NCBI GenBank assembly: GCA_900551655.1
Contig: URWM01000031.1
Coordinates: 1 to 10,732 of the forward strand
From: an uncultured Collinsella sp.
GTDB lineage: Bacteria; Actinomycetota; Coriobacteriia; Coriobacteriales; Coriobacteriaceae
Reading direction: 5' to 3'
Length of the DNA stretch: 10,732 nucleotides
Shown: positions 5,982 through 10,732 of the stretch, in pieces
Position numbering within the stretch: the stretch's first letter is position 1
Layout: each line of letters begins with the position of its first letter
Notes under the pieces: model-generated
The model's database searches: none
The model's input: the letters and a program-made list of their open reading frames with translations, nothing else
Told to the model about the DNA's origin: nothing
Program-made: the position numbers and the translations under genes

Positions 5982-7328
5982 ATGATCGATCGCTATACCC
6001 GCCCGGAGATGGGACACATCTTCTCCCTCGAGAATAAGTACGCCATTTGGCAGGAGATTGAGGTCCTGGCCTGCGAGGCTCAGGCGGAGCTCGGCAAGAT
6101 CGGTATTTCCAAAGAAGAGGCCCAGTGGATTCGCGACCACGCCAACTTCGAGAAGGCGAAGGTTGACGAGATCGAGGAGGTCACGCGCCACGATGTCATC
6201 GCCTTCCTGACCAACATGAAGGAATATATCGACGCCGATGTTCCCGAGGGCGAGCCCAAGCCTAGCCGCTGGGTTCACTACGGTATGACCAGCTCCGACC
6301 TGGGTGATACGGCTCTGTGCTATCAGCTTACTCAGGCGTGCGACCTGATTATCGAGGACGTCAAGAAGCTCGGCGTGATCTGCAAGCGTCGTGCCTTCGA
6401 GGAGCGTAATACGCTCTGCGCCGGCCGCACCCATGGCATCCATGCCGAGCCGATGACCTTCGGCATGAAGTTTGGCTCTTGGGCCTGGGAGCTCAAGCGC
6501 GATCTGGATCGTCTTGAGGACGCCCGCAAGAATGTTGCCTTCGGTGCTATCTCGGGCGCTGTCGGCACGTACAGCTCCATCGAGCCGTTCGTCGAGGAGT
6601 ACGTCTGCGAGCACCTGGGCCTGGTCCACGATCCCCTGTCCACGCAGGTCATCAGCCGCGATCACCATGCCTACCTTGCCGGCGTGCTTGCCACTACAGC
6701 GGCCACCTGTGAGCGCATCGCTACCGAGGTTCGCAATCTACAGAAGACCGATACGCTCGAGGCCGAGGAGCCGTTCCGTAAGGGCCAAAAGGGCAGCTCA
6801 GCCATGCCGCACAAGCGCAACCCCATCACCATGGAGAAAGTCTGCGGTCTGTCGCGCGTCGTGAAGTCCAACGCCCAGGTTGCCTTCGATAACGTCGCCC
6901 TGTGGCACGAGCGTGACATTTCGCACTCCTCTGCCGAGCGCGTCGCCCAGGCCGATAGCTTCATCGCCCTCGACCACATGTTCCAGTGCCTCATCCGCGT
7001 TATCGACGGCCTGCAGCTGTATCCCGCCCGCATGATGGCCAACCTCAATAAGACCCGCGGCCTCATCTTCTCTTCCAAGGTACTGCTCGCCCTCGTCGAC
7101 ACGGGCATCACCCGCGAGGACGCGTACGCCATTGTGCAGGAGAACGCTATGGCAACCTGGCACGAGGTACAGGATTGTGTCTCCGGCCCCACCTTTAAGG
7201 AGCGTCTCGAGGCCGACCCGCGCTGCACCGTCAGTCAGGAGAAGCTCGACGAGATCTTTGATCCGTGGGACTTCCTCACCCGCATCGATACGGTCTTCGA
7301 TCGCCTGGAGCAGCTGAACTTCGAGTAG
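5982..7328 (+). CDS. purB: Adenylosuccinate lyase
   Basis: 448 residues, a normal length for the family. The enzyme releases fumarate from SAICAR and from adenylosuccinate, serving two steps of purine synthesis in the cytoplasm, and acts as a homotetramer. The start is ATG 5982 (MIDRYTRPEM), with AAGGAG at 5971-5976. Fumarase/aspartase superfamily marks are all present: H70 in RHDVIAF, TSSDLGDT (103-110), the catalytic His H151 in GRTHGIHAEP, and the signature loop GSSAMPHKRNP (271-281) carrying the catalytic Ser. The C-terminal helical part ends in LEQLNFE. It is a single-gene unit with a -10 box upstream and a terminator at 7372-7404. Nothing is truncated or missing. No other purine gene is in the window. 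Confidence 0.97.
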   Translation: MIDRYTRPEMGHIFSLENKYAIWQEIEVLACEAQAELGKIGISKEEAQWIRDHANFEKAKVDEIEEVTRHDVIAFLTNMKEYIDADVPEGEPKPSRWVHYGMTSSDLGDTALCYQLTQACDLIIEDVKKLGVICKRRAFEERNTLCAGRTHGIHAEPMTFGMKFGSWAWELKRDLDRLEDARKNVAFGAISGAVGTYSSIEPFVEEYVCEHLGLVHDPLSTQVISRDHHAYLAGVLATTAATCERIATEVRNLQKTDTLEAEEPFRKGQKGSSAMPHKRNPITMEKVCGLSRVVKSNAQVAFDNVALWHERDISHSSAERVAQADSFIALDHMFQCLIRVIDGLQLYPARMMANLNKTRGLIFSSKVLLALVDTGITREDAYAIVQENAMATWHEVQDCVSGPTFKERLEADPRCTVSQEKLDEIFDPWDFLTRIDTVFDRLEQLNFE

Positions 7329-7371
7329 GATTAACCTAATTCGACCGCTTGCGGATGCATTTCAACCTTTG

Positions 7372-7404
7372 GCGCCTTGCCCATCTTGGGTGAGGCGCTT
7401 TTTT
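7372..7404 (+). terminator. Intrinsic terminator of purB
   Basis: A 12-bp stem, with two G-T wobbles, pairs 7372-7383 with 7387-7398 around a TCT loop, followed by six T residues (7399-7404). It lies 43 nt after the purB stop codon. Confidence 0.9.
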
Positions 7405-7424
7405 ATTGCCGCATCAGCCCCGGG

Positions 7425-7432
7425 TATACAAT
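7425..7432 (+). promoter_or_regulatory. Probable -10 region of the binding-protein/GGDEF operon
   Basis: TATACAAT contains the overlapping hexamers TATACA and TACAAT just after the purB terminator and 34 nt before the GTG start. TTGCCG at 7406-7411 could be a -35 box, but the 15-nt gap to TACAAT is short. The location supports separate transcription from purB. Confidence 0.45.
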
Positions 7433-7455
7433 GAAATCCGACTGCTGTTTCGATG

Positions 7456-7463
7456 AAGGGAGG
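7456..7463 (+). promoter_or_regulatory. Ribosome binding site deciding the GTG 7467 start
   Basis: AAGGGAGG precedes GTG 7467 by 3 nt. The upstream in-frame alternatives, ATG 7431 (inside the likely -10 box) and TTG 7377 (inside the purB terminator), have no such site. Confidence 0.6.
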
Positions 7464-7466
7464 CGC

Positions 7467-8303
7467 GTGCCCGGACGCACCAAGCGAGCCGCCATCGTCT
7501 CGTTTACGCTCATGCTCCTTGTTGCCGCCTGTTTGGCCGCCCTGACGTATACCGTTCGAAGCAGTTCTTCCTCCTCGAATGAAGCCGACAAAGATCTCCC
7601 GGTACTCAAAATCGGCGTTACGGATAACGACCCCTACGTGTATGTCGATACCACGGGCGATTACGCTGGTATCGATATCGACATCGCCCGCGAGGCTTGC
7701 AAGCGTGCGGGGCTCAAGCCACAGTTTGTCGATATTGACTGGAACGATCGCGACCGGCTGCTCAAAAACGGTGATATCGATTGCCTGTGGTGTGATTATT
7801 CTCCCTGTTATCGCGAGGATAAGTATTACTGGACCGAGCCGTATCTAACCGTGACGGTCTCGGTTGCCGCCAAGAAAACGAGTGGCATCAAGTCCTTGGC
7901 GCATCTCGATGGAAGCAAGACCATCGCGGTGATTGCGGGCTCGGTGAGCGAACGCCGATTGCTCGCAGGGGATCTGGAAATCTCGCCGGACGTGCAAATC
8001 AAATCGTATGGTTCTGCCGAGCTCTGCAAAGCCGCCCTCGCCAAAGGGTATGTTGACTGTTGGATGGCGGACGTTCAATCGCTTGATCGACTCGTCGTCC
8101 AGTATCCCGGCGTTTATCGTGTGTTTGTCGACAACGTTATGACGGTTGACCTGGGCGTTGCATTTGATGTTGCCTATGAGGGAGAGTGCGTCAAAAACCT
8201 CAATACCGCGCTGTTCGACATGGATCGAGACGGCACGATAGAGCGCATTGTGGACAATTACAAGGCAGGAGCGACGACGGGCGGGCAAGGAGCGGAATCA
8301 TGA
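7467..8303 (+). CDS. Extracytoplasmic solute-binding protein, family 3 (amino-acid type)
   Basis: 278 residues from GTG 7467. The N-terminus is basic (PGRTKR) with a hydrophobic stretch at residues 8-30. LVAAC (C22) could be a lipobox, but the hydrophobicity continues past the Cys, so an uncleaved membrane anchor is also possible. A Ser-rich linker (32-37) leads to the binding fold from about residue 46: KIGVTDNDPYVYVDTTGDYAG, IDIDIAREACKRAG, NGDIDCLW, R116 in SPCYRED (position of the Arg that binds the ligand carboxylate), TEPYL, and D202 in YVDCWMAD, where the family holds the ligand amino group. The end (MDRDGTIERIVDNY) is also typical. An amino acid or related ligand is likely. It overlaps the next gene by 4 nt, and no ABC permease or ATPase is present, so sensing rather than uptake is inferred. 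Confidence 0.88.
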   Translation: MPGRTKRAAIVSFTLMLLVAACLAALTYTVRSSSSSSNEADKDLPVLKIGVTDNDPYVYVDTTGDYAGIDIDIAREACKRAGLKPQFVDIDWNDRDRLLKNGDIDCLWCDYSPCYREDKYYWTEPYLTVTVSVAAKKTSGIKSLAHLDGSKTIAVIAGSVSERRLLAGDLEISPDVQIKSYGSAELCKAALAKGYVDCWMADVQSLDRLVVQYPGVYRVFVDNVMTVDLGVAFDVAYEGECVKNLNTALFDMDRDGTIERIVDNYKAGATTGGQGAES

Positions 8304-10099
8304 CAAATGATAAACACCGCTTGCGTCGAAAGACTCTGACCGTCATAGCTGTCAGCGTTATTGTCAGCGCTGTCTTATTAGGCCTGTTGTATGCGGTTGG
8401 AACCCATCGCTGCCTCGAAAAAACGCTTGGGTTTGGCCAAGAAACCATGGCGTTTTTGGAAAACGCTTGCGAAAAATATGACCGCTACGAACAGGGGAGA
8501 AAAATCGAGACGACGCACGATTTGCTCGCCGCGGTCGAATCGTTTGCGACGTTCCTGTCCCCTGATCGCGTTGAGGTTAACAACGATCTTATCGAGCAAT
8601 TTGTCCATGCCGAGAACCTTTCGGGGTTGATGGTCATGGACTCCGATGGCCATATGGCTGCCCACTACGACATCGATGGTCGCGATCCGCTCATGTTGTG
8701 GCGAGAGGAGCTGGCCTGTTCGCCGGTCGCATCGATGTATCAAGGTTCCAAAGTGTCCTACTCAACTGTCGTCGAGCGCCGTGGTGTTGTGTTTGCCGTC
8801 TGTGCCGTCCCGTATGGCGACGGCGTTGCCCTGGCATACCGCTCATTTGTTCCCGATACGGCGGATGACTATTCATATGCCATAGCCGATGTGCTTGCGA
8901 ACAACACCTTCCACCAAAGTCCCATGGTGCTTGTTATGGAGGATGCGGAGATTGTCTCACCCAACAGTGTCGATGCTGACGTGTCGCTCGCCCGACTCCT
9001 CACCAGTACAGGAGTTGAGTGGAAAGAAGATGGCCTGACGCGCATCGAATATCGAGGAGACAAATGGTATGCCGTGCGTGCGGCATATAAGGACTACCGC
9101 CTGTTTGCGCTATATCCCAAATCTGAGGTCATGTCTGACAGGATTTCATTTGTCGCCGTCGGCGTCTTGGTGTGCCTCGCGTTTTGGGTCGTGGTGCTGT
9201 TGGCTCGAAATATCGTTGACCACCGCAATTTGGTCGAAAAGGATAAACAGCTCGGCATTATCAATGCCATAAGCGCCATCTACGATTCGACCTTCCTTTT
9301 GCATCTCGACACCCTCGAGATCGAGGGAATCAATATGTCGCCGGCGATAGCGAAGATATTCGCCGAGCACAACGAGGCATATGACTTTATGGACACAGTC
9401 TGCCGGGATATCGTGAGCCCCGAAAGCCGCGAAGCGGTTGTGGGACTCGTAGATATAAGTACGCTTCGTGAACGTATGGAGGGCGTACCATACTTGGCTG
9501 CCGAGGTGCGAGATTGTCGAGGCGCTTGGTACTCGCTACAGGTTGTCCCCCAGCATCGCGATGAGCAAGGCCGGCTGGAGTCGGTTGTCGTGGCGACGCA
9601 CAACATATCGATGGTCAAGCATGCCGAGGAGCTGTCATACCAAGATAAACTGACGGGGCTTCGCAACCGCAACTATCTTGAATCGCGTGGAGATAGCCTG
9701 GTAAACGAGGACTTGCCGGTGAGCGTGATTATGGTGGACTGTAATTATCTCAAGCGGACCAACGACATCTATGGTCACGAGATGGGGGATGAGCTGCTGC
9801 GACGGACGGCGTCCGTGCTGCGGCGGGTAGCTGGTGCGGATTACCTGCCGATGCGCGTTGGCGGCGACGAGTTTTTGCTGGTTTGCCCCCATACTGACAA
9901 CGAGTCTGCACTCGGGCTGGAACAGGACCTTCGTCTCGGTCTTGCCGCGGTAAGCGATGAGACCCTGACGGTCAGCGCATCGATTGGCGTGGCGACCGTC
10001 GAGACGGCTGGAAATACGCTGGCCGATGTATATCGCGTCGCCGACCACAATATGTATCGTGAGAAGCGCATGGTCCACGTACAGGGTGCGGACTGCTAA
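8300..10099 (+). CDS. Membrane diguanylate cyclase with extracytoplasmic sensor and PAS-like region
   Basis: 599 residues. ATG 8300 overlaps the preceding stop (ATGA), with AAGGAG at 8287-8292, so translation is probably coupled. Helix 1 is at about residues 11-33 and helix 2 at about 283-303. They bracket a 250-residue outside domain with a Cache-like layout (VMDSDGHMAAHYD, later YRGDKWYAVRAAY); that call is tentative. Residues about 315-440 look PAS-like, ending in the usual VVVATHNISMVKHAEE linker. The GGDEF domain starts at DKLTGLRNR (449-457). It has metal-site D480 in MVDCNYLK, then NDIYGHEMGDE (488-498) and an intact GGDEF at 521-525, so it should convert two GTP to c-di-GMP. The inhibitory RxxD site is not seen; AGAD occupies 511-514. 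No EAL or HD-GYP domain is attached. Its partner is probably the binding protein just upstream. Confidence 0.92.
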   Translation: MTNDKHRLRRKTLTVIAVSVIVSAVLLGLLYAVGTHRCLEKTLGFGQETMAFLENACEKYDRYEQGRKIETTHDLLAAVESFATFLSPDRVEVNNDLIEQFVHAENLSGLMVMDSDGHMAAHYDIDGRDPLMLWREELACSPVASMYQGSKVSYSTVVERRGVVFAVCAVPYGDGVALAYRSFVPDTADDYSYAIADVLANNTFHQSPMVLVMEDAEIVSPNSVDADVSLARLLTSTGVEWKEDGLTRIEYRGDKWYAVRAAYKDYRLFALYPKSEVMSDRISFVAVGVLVCLAFWVVVLLARNIVDHRNLVEKDKQLGIINAISAIYDSTFLLHLDTLEIEGINMSPAIAKIFAEHNEAYDFMDTVCRDIVSPESREAVVGLVDISTLRERMEGVPYLAAEVRDCRGAWYSLQVVPQHRDEQGRLESVVVATHNISMVKHAEELSYQDKLTGLRNRNYLESRGDSLVNEDLPVSVIMVDCNYLKRTNDIYGHEMGDELLRRTASVLRRVAGADYLPMRVGGDEFLLVCPHTDNESALGLEQDLRLGLAAVSDETLTVSASIGVATVETAGNTLADVYRVADHNMYREKRMVHVQGADC

Positions 10100-10116
10100 T
10101 CTTGCCCCCACCAGTC

Positions 10117-10147
10117 CAAGCATCGTAGGATGTTGAATCGGTGCTTG
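10117..10147. other. Imperfect hairpin after the diguanylate cyclase gene
   Basis: CAAGCATCG (10117-10125) pairs with CGGTGCTTG (10139-10147), with one G-T wobble and a 13-nt loop. No T run follows, so it is a poor terminator. It may be chance or a weak transcript end. Confidence 0.25.
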
Positions 10148-10171
10148 CGATAATAAGTCGGTCCAGGCGGG

Positions 10172-10177
10172 GATAAT
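10172..10177 (+). promoter_or_regulatory. Possible -10 box for the TSCPD gene
   Basis: GATAAT lies 36 nt before ATG 10213. TTGCGA at 10145-10150 is too far away (21 nt) to be a good -35 box. The call rests on the -10 match and its position. Confidence 0.35.
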
Positions 10178-10212
10178 AGACGTCTGAAATTTCTTTCTGA
10201 GAGGGGATCTCA

Positions 10213-10476
10213 ATGATTAGTTTTGACTACAAGCCTCAGGGTGTATGCTCTCGCAATATTCACCTCAATCTCTCTGACGATGGCAGCAAGGTGCTGGGCG
10301 TCGAGTTTACTGGCGGCTGCGATGGCAACCTCAAGGCCATCTCCAGGCTGGTCGAGGGCGCTCCCGCCGATCGCGTAATCGAGGTTCTCGCCGGTAATAC
10401 CTGCGGTATGAAAAAGACCTCTTGCGCCGATCAGCTTACGCGCGCTATCGAGGCCGCTCGCGCAGAGATCGCCTAA
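10213..10476 (+). CDS. TSCPD-domain small cysteine protein (TIGR03905-like)
   Basis: 87 residues from ATG 10213, with a GAGAGGGG ribosome binding site ending at 10206. The family pattern is visible along the whole length: YKPQGVCSRNI, FTGGCDGNL, LVEGAPADRV, NTCGMKKTSCADQL. The four family cysteines C12, C36, C64 and C71 are present and could bind a metal, though that is not shown. The name-giving TSCPD motif reads TSCAD here (69-73). Related domains occur at the C-terminus of B12-dependent ribonucleotide reductases; the free-standing protein has no established function. Its stop shares one base with the start of the next gene (TAATG), so the two are probably co-translated. Confidence 0.88.
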   Translation: MISFDYKPQGVCSRNIHLNLSDDGSKVLGVEFTGGCDGNLKAISRLVEGAPADRVIEVLAGNTCGMKKTSCADQLTRAIEAARAEIA

Positions 10477-10732
10477 TGAGCATCGCTGATCGCTTTAAGA
10501 ATGGAATAACGCGTCGAGGTTTTGTGCTGGGTGGCGCCGCTACCGGTGCTGCTGCCGTACTGGCCGGTTGCTCGAAAAAAAAGGGCACGAGTGATGACGC
10601 CGCTGGCGAGCCGCAGGTTATCAAGGACGATTCGAAGATTGTCTCGATCACTGATGAGTACGAAGCTGTTGATATCGATCTTGAGCCCGCGGCCTCGTGG
10701 ACGCTGCCGCTGGGCACGCTGCTGTACTACTG
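10476..10732 (+). CDS. Partial Tat-exported lipoprotein, unknown function
   Basis: The frame opens at ATG 10476 and runs off the right edge (85 complete codons). The N-terminus has a twin-arginine motif TRRGFVLGG (residues 12-20), an Ala/Gly-rich hydrophobic stretch and a lipobox LAGC with C32, followed by SKKKG. This predicts export of a folded protein by the Tat system and lipid anchoring on the outer face of the membrane. The visible mature part (DEYEAVDIDLE, then WTLPLGTLLYY) matches nothing I can name. There is no strong ribosome binding site of its own, and the start overlaps the TSCPD stop by one base, which suggests translational coupling. Tat use often goes with cofactor-containing proteins, but nothing here proves a cofactor. 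Confidence 0.8.
   Translation, partial: MSIADRFKNGITRRGFVLGGAATGAAAVLAGCSKKKGTSDDAAGEPQVIKDDSKIVSITDEYEAVDIDLEPAASWTLPLGTLLYY

Noticed and set aside
5505..6668. 387-residue open frame on the minus strand
   Set aside because: It runs antisense through purB, the repeats and the tRNA. Its end segment is the type of spurious peptide produced by reading tRNA and terminator sequence.
7377..7466. TTG 7377 or ATG 7431 as start of the binding protein
   Set aside because: TTG 7377 lies in the purB terminator stem and ATG 7431 in the probable -10 box. Only GTG 7467 has a ribosome binding site and gives a normal signal sequence.
8186..8299. 38-residue N-terminal extension of the GGDEF protein
   Set aside because: It overlaps the binding-protein gene out of frame. 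ATG 8300 has AAGGAG and is followed directly by the basic residues and first membrane helix.
10445..10717. 90-residue open frame on the minus strand
   Set aside because: It is antisense to the Tat lipoprotein, whose signal sequence is clear in the plus frame.

Overview
The window looks like chromosome of a high-GC Gram-positive gut-type bacterium, most likely a member of the Coriobacteriia such as Collinsella. This is inferred from strong AAGGAG ribosome binding sites, an LPATG cell-wall protein, a Tat-type lipoprotein and the general codon use; no 16S or other decisive marker is present.

Layout, left to right. Positions 2-1444 (+) hold the 3' part of a large gene with a long acidic Pro/Ala/Ser-rich region, then a C-terminal domain resembling a degenerate M28-type peptidase. 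A small single-pass membrane protein follows 21 nt later (1466-1684). A strong bidirectional hairpin (1706-1741) separates these from a convergent 1143-residue surface protein (1751-5182, -). That protein has a signal peptide, an N-terminal thioester domain with the YC and TQxAxW motifs, six CnaB/SpaA-type isopeptide domains, a Cys-containing C-terminal region and an LPATG sorting signal.

Positions 5183-5981 carry no protein gene. They hold a tRNA-Gly(CCC) with its own promoter and terminator. After it comes about 300 bp of hairpin-rich repeats, in which the last 16 nt of the tRNA are exactly duplicated and a 50-bp hairpin unit occurs twice. This looks like a scar or a small non-autonomous element at a tRNA 3' end.

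purB (adenylosuccinate lyase, 5982-7328) follows with a clear terminator. Next is a two-gene unit: a periplasmic-binding-type protein of the amino-acid family (7467-8303) overlapping by 4 nt a membrane diguanylate cyclase with an extracytoplasmic sensor, a PAS-like region and an intact GGDEF motif (8300-10099). No transporter genes accompany the binding protein, which suggests a ligand-sensing pair that sets c-di-GMP levels.

The right edge has a TSCPD-family small Cys protein (10213-10476), overlapping by 1 nt the start of a Tat-signal lipoprotein (10476 to the window end) of unknown function.

The candidates for new biology are the binding-protein/diguanylate-cyclase pair, the tRNA-Gly 3'-end repeat region and the thioester/CnaB adhesin. 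None is a clear, complete novel system from sequence alone.
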